Source: Acidobacteriota bacterium
Lineage (GTDB): Bacteria; Acidobacteriota; Terriglobia; Terriglobales; Acidobacteriaceae
Assembly (NCBI GenBank): GCA_021793405.1
Contig: JAJYSV010000027.1
Coordinates: forward strand, 1-52,129
Length of the DNA: 52,129 nucleotides
Reading direction: 5' to 3'
The position numbers and the translations under genes are program-made. This document shows, piece after piece, positions 9,259-16,832 of the stretch (positions are counted from its first letter, which is position 1; each line of letters begins with the position of its first letter). The notes beneath the pieces were generated by a model, which searched no databases, was not told the origin of the DNA, and saw only the letters and a program-made list of their open reading frames with translations.

Positions 9259-10451
9259 CCTGCCACCTGTGCCACTGCTTCCACATGCTGAAAGGTTGAT
9301 TTGCGAGGGATGAATCCTTTGCCCGAGAGAAGGGCCTGGTGAGTATCGCGAACGGGCGCGAAACGAAATTGGGTCAGCAAGCGTTGCAGTTTGTCTTCCA
9401 TCAGGGTGGTTCCCCAGGTTTGGCGAACCGTGGATGGAAAGGAGAGCGGAATGTAAGGTTGGTACGGATCCAGTTCCCAAGGGTGCAGGTAGACCATCGC
9501 CGGCGTCTGCATTTCCTTTTCCCAGGCAACCAGGCCGCGGTGAATGTATTGATAGGGAAGGAGGCGTAAATAGGCGCCGCCGCCGATGGACAGGTTGCGG
9601 CCGGCAACTTTCCAGGTCGCAATCGGAAATTCCATGAGCTGGTTGTCAGCCACGGCGTATGCTCCCCGGCGCGCGGTGGGATTTCCGTAGAGCGGGTGGT
9701 GAACCGGATGGACGCTGGAGTCATAGCTGAAGCCAAGTTTGGCCAGAGCGTCGAAGGCCCATTCGCATCCAGGGGTGATGGAGAAGCAGGGCGCGCGATA
9801 CCCGAAGATCGGCTCCTGAATAATGGCTTCAATCACGTTTTTTGCCGTGGAGGTTGTTTCACAGAATTCAGCCTTGCTCATACGGCAAACCAACTGGTGG
9901 TCGAGGCTGTGGCAGCCGATTTCGTGGCCGCGTTGATGGATTTCGCGGACCAGGCGCGGGTAACGCTGGGCCACCCAGCCAAGGACAAAAAACGTCGCCC
10001 GTGTCTGATTGCGATCCAGCAGTTCCAGCAACCGATGCGTACTGGCCTCAATTCTTGAGGGCTGATGTTCCCACTGGGCAAAGGTGACGCCTTGGGAAGC
10101 AACTTCGGTATGGAAATAATCTTCCAGGTCGATGGTGAGCGCGTGGCAGGGACGGAGGCTCGAATCAAAGGAATATTTCCGGAGCACGCCGTCCCGTACG
10201 ATGGCGGGACGGTCATTGGTTGGCTCTTTCGGCTGGCTTGAAGAAACGGCTGCGGCTCGGGTTTCATTACGGTGCGAGCGGGAAGTGATTGCTGACCCGT
10301 ACCCAATGCAGAAGAGACCAAAGCTGAGCAGACCCAGAGGTTCAAAGTGGAGCGAATGAGAAAAGACAAGATTCAGAGCTATCGCTACCACCGACACCAC
10401 AACGAGGATGACAGTGGACTTGAATAGCGCGGAAGACCCATCGTGGTTCAT
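9255..10451 (-). CDS. XrtA/PEP-CTERM-type polysaccharide deacetylase, membrane anchored
   Basis: A 398-residue protein. The frame is open to 10820, but ATG 10451 has GGGG at ribosome-site distance and a sigma-54-like promoter lies 50 bp upstream, so the long extension is rejected. Residues ~8-30 and ~36-55 are hydrophobic anchors. The NodB-type domain follows, with TIDLEDYFH (residues 106-114) for metal binding, GHEIGCHSLDHQLV with the second metal-binding His pair, GYRAPCFSI, and a C-terminal YLHPWELDP typical of the DUF3473-containing deacetylases of exosortase-linked EPS loci. It should remove N-acetyl groups from the growing polymer at the periplasmic side. It is coupled by ATGA to the downstream PaaK-like gene. 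Confidence 0.87.
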   Translation of the reverse strand: MNHDGSSALFKSTVILVVVSVVAIALNLVFSHSLHFEPLGLLSFGLFCIGYGSAITSRSHRNETRAAAVSSSQPKEPTNDRPAIVRDGVLRKYSFDSSLRPCHALTIDLEDYFHTEVASQGVTFAQWEHQPSRIEASTHRLLELLDRNQTRATFFVLGWVAQRYPRLVREIHQRGHEIGCHSLDHQLVCRMSKAEFCETTSTAKNVIEAIIQEPIFGYRAPCFSITPGCEWAFDALAKLGFSYDSSVHPVHHPLYGNPTARRGAYAVADNQLMEFPIATWKVAGRNLSIGGGAYLRLLPYQYIHRGLVAWEKEMQTPAMVYLHPWELDPYQPYIPLSFPSTVRQTWGTTLMEDKLQRLLTQFRFAPVRDTHQALLSGKGFIPRKSTFQHVEAVAQVAG

Positions 10452-10887
10452 GAATGCCCCTTCGACGTTGAGCGTGTAGAGTGTGCTCGATGAACATGAA
10501 TGCAACTGCGGGGCCAAACTCTCACAACCCAGGAGAACGCGTGATTTCATGATGTACCGTGAGACTGTGCAAGGTGCGGAAGAAGGATCACGAAAGGACC
10601 ATGATTCTGTGTGCAGGAATTTGCACTGTGGGAGGGATCGCGGCGCACAGTTTTCCCATCGGATTGGCCGACCGGACAGCCATGGCAAGGGGACGGAACG
10701 ATACGGCGGACTCCAGTCCGCGGGCGCAGACGAAGGGTTCTTGGACAAGACTGCGTATGGAGGCGAGGAGGTCTGTGCAGCGAGGGCGGATTTTCTGTCG
10801 CCAGAGAACGGATCGATCATCGAGCAACTCGCTATAGCGAGCTGCTCTGTCTGGGTGGGCTGCGAAGGTCCTGATTGAAAACTTGCG
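10452..10887. other. 436-bp intergenic region with two palindromes and a sigma-54 site
   Basis: No gene is supported here. Besides the minus-strand sigma-54 element, two inverted repeats stand out. One, at 10706-10721, is a perfect 7-bp-arm palindrome (GCGGACT, two bases, AGTCCGC) about 190 bp upstream of the -24 box, a usual distance for an enhancer-binding activator. The other, at 10822-10847, has 12-bp arms with one mismatch around a central AT and lies 40 bp past the stop of the upstream 155-aa gene. The latter could be a terminator without a T tract or a second activator site. Confidence 0.45.
10501..10517 (-). promoter_or_regulatory. Predicted sigma-54 (-24/-12) promoter of the deacetylase/PaaK operon
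   Basis: Read on the minus strand the site is TTGGCCCCGCAGTTGCA. It has the GG and GC dinucleotides exactly ten bases apart, TTGGC in the -24 box and a perfect TTGCA in the -12 box. A start of transcription near 10490 would give a leader of about 40 bases before ATG 10451. Two activators of RpoN are encoded within 4 kb. Matching was by eye to the published consensus. Confidence 0.7.
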
Positions 10888-11355
10888 CTATGCGACTTCG
10901 AGCTGCGACGATTGTTCTTCCAACAGGCCGATAATCTGAAAACTGCGCAACGAGCCTTTCGGAAGAAACAGACAGCGGTTGTTGGTCAGCTCGTCGACAG
11001 GAAAGAGACGGAATGCATTCTTGATGAGAAGGTCGATGTCGTTGGAGACTCGACCTTCCATGATTTCTCCATCCTGAAACGTTACCCGCACCCACAGGTA
11101 GGGATGAATGGAGAGAGAGTCGAAGAACCGGACATCCTGCTGGCTGGGGCTGCCGGTAAAACTGTGGACAAAGAAGACTGCTTTGGCATCCTCGAGATTG
11201 AAGGTCACGGCCGGACTGCCGTTCTCCGGTTCGATGGTCATGCTGATGGGAAGATCGCTGGGTATCGCCGACGGTTGAATGGAGGAATCGTCGGCTCGAT
11301 AGTGTCCGCGGAGGATGGTCGAATTTTTCAGATGAACAACGACGTTATGGAGCAT
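10888..11355 (-). CDS. Conserved-looking 155-residue protein of unknown function
   Basis: A soluble protein of 155 residues starting at ATG 11355, which has GAGAGG six bases upstream; an open frame further upstream to 11493 overlaps the regulator gene and is not used. It appears to be beta-rich, with two similar sections: HLKNSTILRGHY near the N-terminus and VTFQDGEIMEGRVSND in the second half. Both have the pattern (V/L)-x-(F/L)-x-(D/N)-x-x-(I/L)-x-(E/R)-G. Such DG-x-x-x-x-G strand pairs occur in small barrel domains (Sm-like, PilZ-like or DUF6982-type), but no assignment is certain. It follows the response regulator by 35 bp, so it is probably co-transcribed and may modulate it. Confidence 0.65.
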   Translation of the reverse strand: MLHNVVVHLKNSTILRGHYRADDSSIQPSAIPSDLPISMTIEPENGSPAVTFNLEDAKAVFFVHSFTGSPSQQDVRFFDSLSIHPYLWVRVTFQDGEIMEGRVSNDIDLLIKNAFRLFPVDELTNNRCLFLPKGSLRSFQIIGLLEEQSSQLEVA

Positions 11356-11390
11356 GATGACCTCTCGTTCACTGCAACACGTTTGAAACT

Positions 11391-12800
11391 CTAGGCAGAT
11401 TGCGCCGGAGCGGACAAATTGTATTGCCGGATCTTGTAAAGAAGCGCCTTGTAGCTGATGTTCAGGCGCGCGGCCGCAATGCGGCGATTCCATTTGGTTT
11501 CCGCCAATGTGTCGCGGATGGCCTGCATTTCCGCCTGGTCTTTCAATCCGCGGACCATGGATTTCAGATCGGGGCTGGTGGTTGCCGTGACCATGCTGGC
11601 GCGCTCTTGGACAGGTAGAAAGTAGCCTGGAATTTTCGACTCCAGGTCAGCAAGCGCGGCGGGTTCATCGCGAATCACCAGGTACCGTTTCACAAAGTTG
11701 CCCAACTCGCGTAGATTGCCCGGCCAATGGTAGGCGATGCAGGCGGCGATCATCTGCGGGGAGAAGTTGACCGGTTTGAGTTCGTGGAACGCCGCCAGTT
11801 GCTGGGACATTTGCGTCAGCACGTAAGGAATTTCCTCGCGCCGCTCCCGCAGCGGCGGAATATGAAGGATAAAGGTGCTCAAGCGGTAATAGAGATCCTC
11901 GCGAAATGTTTTGTCTGTGAGCGCCTTTTGAATATCGATATTGGTGGCGGCGAGAATGCGGGCGTTGGTCCGTTTTTCTCCGCGGCCACCCAGTCGCGAG
12001 AAGGTGCCATCCTGCAGGACGTGGAGCAGTTTGGCCTGCAATTGCGGGCTCATTTCTCCGATCTCGTCCAACAGCAAAGTGCCCTTGTCGCAGATTTCAA
12101 ATTTGCCTGGCTTGGACTTGGTAGCTCCAGTGAAGGCGCCGGCCTCGTAGCCGAACAACTCGCTTTCCAGCAGATCGACGGGCAACGCGGCGCAGTTGAT
12201 CTTGAGCCATTCCTCGTTGGCGCGACGGGAGAGCCGGTGAATCAGACGGGCGACTACCTCTTTGCCGACCCCGCTTTCGCCGGTGATCAATACGGGAATA
12301 TCAGCATGGGCGATGGCGGCGGCTTGATCGTAGATCTTCTTCATGGCGGGCGTAGCGGCCAGGAAAAACGTACCGTTGCCAAGGTCTTCCCGGATAATGC
12401 TGCTGTTGGAGACTTGCGCAGCCGCGCTTAGAATGCGATCACGAACACGGCGAAGAATGGCATCGAGTTGATGCTTGAGGAATGGCTTGGGGAGTACGTC
12501 GTAGACTCCCTCGCGGGCGGCTGTCAGGAAGCCGGACCGATTGCCAGCGGGGATCAAAAGAACTACGCTGAGCCGTGGATGCATCTGACCGATCTTGGTC
12601 AGCAACGACTCCATGTTGATGCCTGGAAGCGTTGTATCGATCAAGAGCAGATCGCAGGCGGCCGCGGTGCGACAAGTGTCGGTGATGTCCAGCGCCTGCG
12701 GCGACTCGACCGTACAGTCGAGAGATTCCAATAGATTCTGTATGTAGCCACGTACCTGTATCTCATCTTCGACGAGCACCACGCGCAGTCGCTGACCCAT
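11391..12800 (-). CDS. NtrC-family sigma-54-dependent response regulator
   Basis: A 469-residue three-domain activator. The receiver (residues 1-120) has the acidic pair E11-D12, a phospho-acceptor D55 in LLLIDTTLPG and the Lys of PKPF, but the usual switch Thr/Ser after the fourth strand reads as VVLLIPAG, so the switch residue seems replaced. The AAA+ domain (about 145-385) has Walker A GESGVGKE, the sigma-54-contacting GAFTGA, Walker B LLLDEIGEM and an arginine-finger region FREDLYYRL. The C-terminal Fis-type helix-turn-helix includes WNRRIAAARLNISYKALLYK. No histidine kinase is adjacent. It heads a leftward unit and resembles PrsR-type regulators of exosortase-linked EPS loci; that link is inference. 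Confidence 0.9.
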   Translation of the reverse strand: MGQRLRVVLVEDEIQVRGYIQNLLESLDCTVESPQALDITDTCRTAAACDLLLIDTTLPGINMESLLTKIGQMHPRLSVVLLIPAGNRSGFLTAAREGVYDVLPKPFLKHQLDAILRRVRDRILSAAAQVSNSSIIREDLGNGTFFLAATPAMKKIYDQAAAIAHADIPVLITGESGVGKEVVARLIHRLSRRANEEWLKINCAALPVDLLESELFGYEAGAFTGATKSKPGKFEICDKGTLLLDEIGEMSPQLQAKLLHVLQDGTFSRLGGRGEKRTNARILAATNIDIQKALTDKTFREDLYYRLSTFILHIPPLRERREEIPYVLTQMSQQLAAFHELKPVNFSPQMIAACIAYHWPGNLRELGNFVKRYLVIRDEPAALADLESKIPGYFLPVQERASMVTATTSPDLKSMVRGLKDQAEMQAIRDTLAETKWNRRIAAARLNISYKALLYKIRQYNLSAPAQSA

Positions 12801-13281
12801 ATAGACACCATCCCTACAGATTTTTCGACAATCACCCCGTCAATGGAACGCGGAATGTATTGTTCGTCTGGGGATTTCCAGTGCACGATGGAGGAGAAAA
12901 CGATCGTCGCAACTATAAGATATCGGGATCCCAGACAGAAAAGTCGTACAAGAAGGCCCACTAGATGTTTACGAATAACAGAGACTCGTCTAGTCGGCGG
13001 AGAAAGGACAGCAAAGTATTGCACAGTCGCCAGCAAATTCCCAATTTCTTACCTGCGCCATGAGATGTGCTGTTTGCACAATTCGTTGCCTGCAGGAAAT
13101 GAATTGGTTTTTCTGGAAGAGGCTACGGAGGTTCAGGCAGGCTATATTTTTGCTTTTTCGCTTGAGCATCGTTCCCCTCCTCTTCATTGTTCAGACGTTT
13201 GCACTTCCGTGGTGTCTCGCGCGCGTCCGTTACTCAACTGATTCTGCATGTTCACAATGCAATTGACAAGAGCCTTTTAGT

Positions 13282-13326
13282 AACCGCAAAAAGGGTACCC
13301 CGGGGGGTAACCTTTTTGCGGTTTTT
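13282..13326 (+). terminator. Strong hairpin, intrinsic-terminator-like
   Basis: The arms 13282-13301 and 13304-13323 are complementary over 20 positions with a single mismatch. The stem includes a run of A in the left arm and T in the right arm (AACCGCAAAAAGG and CCTTTTTGCGGTT) with a C/G-rich tip. On the plus strand the right arm runs into TTTTTC, a short U tract. No gene is seen on the plus strand immediately upstream, so the terminated transcript could be an unrecognised small RNA or a long leader. On the minus strand it would insulate the region from the EPS operon. Confidence 0.55.
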
Positions 13327-13660
13327 CGGTCCCCGCCCGGACCGCAGGCGCATTGGTTCCGGGCCACTGGAAAGCGCGGGTCAAGTGCCCCGATTCTATT
13401 CATTCCTTTACTCATCTCGCTCCAAGGATCTGCCTTTCTCGAGAGTGTGAAAACTTTTACCCAATGCGAAGATAACTTCCTATGCCTTTTGGGGGAACAC
13501 GGTTGCGCGGACGCGTCATCCAGCATGGGGACCTCGCCTCGAATGGGCCGAAGAGGGCAGGTGCTGAAAAATTATGAGAATCGATGTCCCGCTGGATTGA
13601 CAGGTGGTTTCGGCCGAACGGACTGCCCGCCGAAGGGGCGGGAGGCGGAAGCCGTTCTGT

Positions 13661-13677
13661 TTGGCGTCATACGTGCA
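13661..13677 (+). promoter_or_regulatory. Predicted sigma-54 (-24/-12) promoter of the EPS operon
   Basis: The sequence TTGGCGTCATACGTGCA has GG at 13663-13664 and GC at 13675-13676 with ten bases between, TTGGC as -24 box and GTGCA as -12 box. Transcription would start near 13688, fifteen bases before ATG 13703 of the activator gene. The operon would thus be led by a sigma-54 activator gene that itself has a sigma-54 promoter, an autoregulatory arrangement. Fit to the consensus is fair, one base off in the -12 box. Confidence 0.55.
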
Positions 13678-13702
13678 TGGTTAGGGGCCGAGTGGAAAAA
13701 CC

Positions 13703-14728
13703 ATGCAACTAATTTCACCAACATTCTCGTCCATGCCGGAGCTACTGGGAACCTCCCCGGCGATGTCGGCTGTGCGCCATCAGGTGGAATTGGCAGCGTC
13801 GGCGGGCATGCCTGTATTGATTACAGGCGAAAGCGGCACCGGGAAGAACGTGGTTGCCCAGAATCTGCACATGCTGTCCGGGCGTCGGGACAGGGCATTT
13901 GTGCAGGTGAATTGTCCTTCCCTGCCGCATACGCTGATTGAAAGCGAGCTGTTCGGCTACGAGCAAGGCGCGTTTACGGGAGCGAACCATACCCGCAACG
14001 GGAAGGTGGAACAAGCGCAGAATGGCACGCTGTTCCTGGATGAAATTGGCGATCTGGATGCGTCAGTGCAAGCGAAACTGCTGCAGGTGCTGCAGGATTT
14101 CCGATTCAGCCGTCTCGGCGGAACGGAAGAGCGGGTTGTGGATATCTGGCTGATCTGCGCCACCCATCGCAACCTGCAGGCGGACATTAAAGCCGGCCGG
14201 TTCCGCTCCGACTTGTATTACCGCATCAATGTTGTCTCGATCGAGTTGCCGTCTCTGCGGGACCATCGTTCCGATGTACCGCTGCTGTTAAACCATTTTC
14301 TGCGCCACTATGAGCTGAAGTTTGGCCGTTCGCTCGATCCGCTCTCCAGCTCGGTGCGCAAACTGCTTGAGTCGTACCACTGGCCCGGGAACGTGCGGGA
14401 ACTGGAGAACCTGGTAAAGCGCTACGTGGTGCTGGGGACGGAACAGGCGATTGTAGAGGCGCTGAACGGCAGCGATACAACCTCCGCACTGTCGCCCTTT
14501 ATTCCTGACAGCAGTCTTCCACTGCGAATCCAGACCCAGCGGGCGGTGCGTGTGATGGAGCGGCAGATCATATTGCGCGCCTTGAACGAGCACCGGTGGA
14601 ACCGCAGGAAGACCGCCCAGTCGCTCGATATCAGCTATCGGGCACTGCTCTACAAGATCAAGGATGCTGGCCTACCCCGACTGCGGCAGACAGGCTCTGG
14701 CGCAAGTTCCCCTGAGGAGAATCAATGA
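13703..14728 (+). CDS. Receiver-less sigma-54 activator (bacterial enhancer-binding protein)
   Basis: A 341-residue protein that starts almost directly with the AAA+ domain: Walker A TGESGTGK (41-48), the sigma-54 loop GAFTGA (89-94), Walker B LFLDEIGDL near 110-118 and the sensor segment FRSDLYYRINVV. The C-terminal Fis-type helix-turn-helix (about 296-318) contains WNRRKTAQSLDISYRALLYK and is nearly the same as that of the divergent response regulator, so the two may recognise related sites. Without a receiver domain its activity must be set by expression level or a partner. Its stop overlaps the start of the export gene (ATGA), making it the first gene of the EPS operon. ATG 13730 is an alternative start. 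Confidence 0.88.
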   Translation: MQLISPTFSSMPELLGTSPAMSAVRHQVELAASAGMPVLITGESGTGKNVVAQNLHMLSGRRDRAFVQVNCPSLPHTLIESELFGYEQGAFTGANHTRNGKVEQAQNGTLFLDEIGDLDASVQAKLLQVLQDFRFSRLGGTEERVVDIWLICATHRNLQADIKAGRFRSDLYYRINVVSIELPSLRDHRSDVPLLLNHFLRHYELKFGRSLDPLSSSVRKLLESYHWPGNVRELENLVKRYVVLGTEQAIVEALNGSDTTSALSPFIPDSSLPLRIQTQRAVRVMERQIILRALNEHRWNRRKTAQSLDISYRALLYKIKDAGLPRLRQTGSGASSPEENQ

Positions 14729-15438
14729 AGAGTGGAAAACAAACACTGGGCCGAATGTCGCAATTCGCGATTGCCGTTGCGATGGTGGGTTTGACTTGCG
14801 GCTATTCGCATGGCCAGGCGGAGCCATCTCCCAGCCAGGTATTCAACACGCCCGACAATACGCCTGCGGCGCCGGTCGGCACCTCGTTCAAGACGCAGGC
14901 AGGCCAGACGGCATTGGCGCGGCCGGATACGCGGGTAACGCCAATCGTGGGCTCCAAGTATCGGATAGGCGCGGACGATGTGCTGACCATCAATGTATGG
15001 CATGAGCCGGAAGTGTCGCGCAATGTCCCAGTACGGCCCGATGGAAAAATTTCTCTTCCTCTGGTGGGAGATGTGCAGGCCGCCGGTCTGACGCCGACGG
15101 AACTGCAAAATGAGCTGGAGGCGAGCTTCACGAAATATCTGACGGATCCCGATGTGAGCGTGATTGTCGCCGAGATTCGCAGTCAGCGGGTCAATGTTCT
15201 GGGTCAGGTTCAGCGTCCAGGGACATATGCCTTGATTCCTCCGATGAGCGTCATTGATGCGATTGCGACGGCGGGTGGATTGAGGGAATTCGCAAAGCCG
15301 AAGAAGATGTATGTCTTGCGCGTCTTGCCCAACGGTCAACAGGAGCGGCTGAAGTTTGAATACGGCAACGTGCTGAAGGGCAAGAAGGGCAGCAGGGACA
15401 TCCTGCTGCAGACCCGTGACACCGTGGTGGTTCCATGA
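14725..15438 (+). CDS. Polysaccharide biosynthesis/export protein (Wza-like, with SLBB domain)
   Basis: A 237-residue exported protein. Residues ~10-31 form a signal peptide ending near SHGQA; no clear lipobox is seen, though a Cys occurs at TCGYS. A Poly_export domain follows (about 75-165), with YRIGADDVLTINVWHEPE and RPDGKISLPLVGDVQAAGLT. An SLBB-type domain closes it (about 168-237), with VNVLGQVQRPGTYAL and the end RDTVVVP. It should form the periplasmic/outer-membrane channel for polymer export. It is shorter than E. coli Wza (~380) and matches the short form found in exosortase-linked EPS loci. GAGGAG precedes the ATG, and both ends overlap neighbouring genes by ATGA. Confidence 0.9.
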   Translation: MKSGKQTLGRMSQFAIAVAMVGLTCGYSHGQAEPSPSQVFNTPDNTPAAPVGTSFKTQAGQTALARPDTRVTPIVGSKYRIGADDVLTINVWHEPEVSRNVPVRPDGKISLPLVGDVQAAGLTPTELQNELEASFTKYLTDPDVSVIVAEIRSQRVNVLGQVQRPGTYALIPPMSVIDAIATAGGLREFAKPKKMYVLRVLPNGQQERLKFEYGNVLKGKKGSRDILLQTRDTVVVP

Positions 15439-16832
15439 GAGATTGGCGGAGGTTGGCACGGGGTAGGAAGGTGGGACCATTGGCCACGATGCTGTGCCTG
15501 GCCGTCGGGCTGCTGCTGATGCCGGTGGATCGGGTCATGGCGCAGGCGGTTCCGGCCGGGAGCGGGGACACCAATCCTGCCGACCAGCCGCTGCCCGGGC
15601 AAGATCTGGGATCGGGCCTGACGCTCAACCAGGGAGTGAACGCGATCAATGCGGAGAATGAGTCGTTCGATCGCTTTGGTTTGGGCCTGGCGGCATCAGG
15701 AGGTGAGATTACGAATTTCTTTGGTACCCAGACGAACCAACAGAACGCGACGTATGCGCAGTTTATGGCCGACGCGGGCGTGATCCTGCGTACCAGCCGG
15801 ACGACGTTTTTTGCGCTGTATCAGCCCCAATACAATGTCTATCCGCAGTTTTCGGAGGTGAACAACTATGGGCAATCCATGTTTGTGAATTTTGCCCACG
15901 CCATGACGGAGCGCACGGCAATTGGATGGAACACAACTGCGGCCCGCTACCTGAGTCTCAACCAATTTCTGCCCCAGTCGCTTGGCATAGGAGGAATCGG
16001 AGTGGTGGTCCCGACGCTAGGGGTGCAATTGCGAGAGAACAGCTTTGAACTGACGAACGCCGCCGCCAGTCTCAGTTTGCGGCATTTGTACAGCTCGCAG
16101 ACGACGTTCACCGCGACGCTGACCGGCGCCTATTTCCTGATGGCTCCGTCCGAAGTCACGGGGGCGAACCCCGGCATTTCGGAGCGGTTGATTACCGGCG
16201 GCGCGGACCTCCGGCTGGAGTATCAATGGACGCCGCGAAATACCGTCGGTGTCGAGGCGACCCCCATCTACGTGTACGGCATATCTCCGAGCGGGCATCA
16301 GGCCGCGGAGACATTGCAAGCGACCTACCAACGGCAGTTGAGTGCCACTTGGACGGCGCGGGTGGGCGCGGGTCCCTTCTGGCTACAGTCGTCGTACCCG
16401 CAATTCGGTAGTTCGCAGATCACCAGCTATGCGGTGAGCGCATCGCTGAGCCGACAAGTCCGGCAGTCGCAATTCGCAGTCGGTTACAATCGCGCCCTTT
16501 TAGTGAATTTTCTTGAGCCAGCGACGGTGGCGAATTCTTTCAGTTCGAACGCTCGTATCCCGTTTGGTAGAAAGTGGATCCTAACCGGGGCAGGGTCGTA
16601 TTTCCACGAAGCCGGCAGCGGATCGTATGGCCCCGGTCACTTCTATGGCGGATCAGCACAAATGGGCTATCAGGTTACACGCAAGATGCAACTTTTCGCT
16701 CTCTATTCTGTCAATGCCGAAACTTTCCCAACCGGCGTAGCGCTGCAAACGTATGGGTTTACGCAGAACTGGTTCGGCGGCGGAATTCGATTCAACCTTG
16801 GCAATGCAACCGCCCCTGGAGGTGCGCAGTAA
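15435..16832 (+). CDS. Outer-membrane beta-barrel protein of the EPS operon
   Basis: A 465-residue protein with a signal peptide (hydrophobic core GPLATMLCLAVGLLLM, then cleavage near VMAQA). The rest alternates polar and hydrophobic residues with many aromatic strand ends, such as TFFALYQPQYNVYPQF, SYAVSASLSRQVRQSQFAVGY and a final WFGGGIRFNLG. This pattern fits a barrel of about 14-18 strands. By place it corresponds to the barrel proteins encoded between the export protein and Wzz in exosortase-type EPS loci and may form the outer-membrane pore. It starts in an ATGA overlap and its stop overlaps the next start (TAATG). Confidence 0.8.
   Translation: MRDWRRLARGRKVGPLATMLCLAVGLLLMPVDRVMAQAVPAGSGDTNPADQPLPGQDLGSGLTLNQGVNAINAENESFDRFGLGLAASGGEITNFFGTQTNQQNATYAQFMADAGVILRTSRTTFFALYQPQYNVYPQFSEVNNYGQSMFVNFAHAMTERTAIGWNTTAARYLSLNQFLPQSLGIGGIGVVVPTLGVQLRENSFELTNAAASLSLRHLYSSQTTFTATLTGAYFLMAPSEVTGANPGISERLITGGADLRLEYQWTPRNTVGVEATPIYVYGISPSGHQAAETLQATYQRQLSATWTARVGAGPFWLQSSYPQFGSSQITSYAVSASLSRQVRQSQFAVGYNRALLVNFLEPATVANSFSSNARIPFGRKWILTGAGSYFHEAGSGSYGPGHFYGGSAQMGYQVTRKMQLFALYSVNAETFPTGVALQTYGFTQNWFGGGIRFNLGNATAPGGAQ

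Larger units (their letters stand above)
12801..13702. other. 900-bp divergent intergenic region
   Basis: This gap separates two divergent sigma-54 activator genes. It holds the hairpin at 13282-13326 and the sigma-54-like element at 13661-13677, which are listed separately, and a GC-rich stem-loop (CCCGCC, five bases, GGCGGG) at about 13626-13642 just upstream of that element. Open frames of 100-160 codons exist on both strands but have no ribosome site, no recognisable motif and atypical composition. From 12801 to 13260 nothing is recognised. Confidence 0.5.

Noticed and set aside
12843-13241. 132-codon open frame on the plus strand in the regulator intergenic region
   Set aside because: No ribosome site, no motif, Cys/Arg-rich composition unlike neighbouring genes, and overlapped by equally long frames on the other strand.
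13487-13506. A second GG-N10-GC match with a perfect TTGC box (GGGGAACACGGTTGC region)
   Set aside because: The -24 half is a run of G with no TGGC, and it is about 200 bp from any start codon.
13447-13941. 164-codon open frame running into the receiver-less activator gene
   Set aside because: Half of it lies inside the clear AAA+ coding sequence in another frame and the rest covers the predicted promoter.
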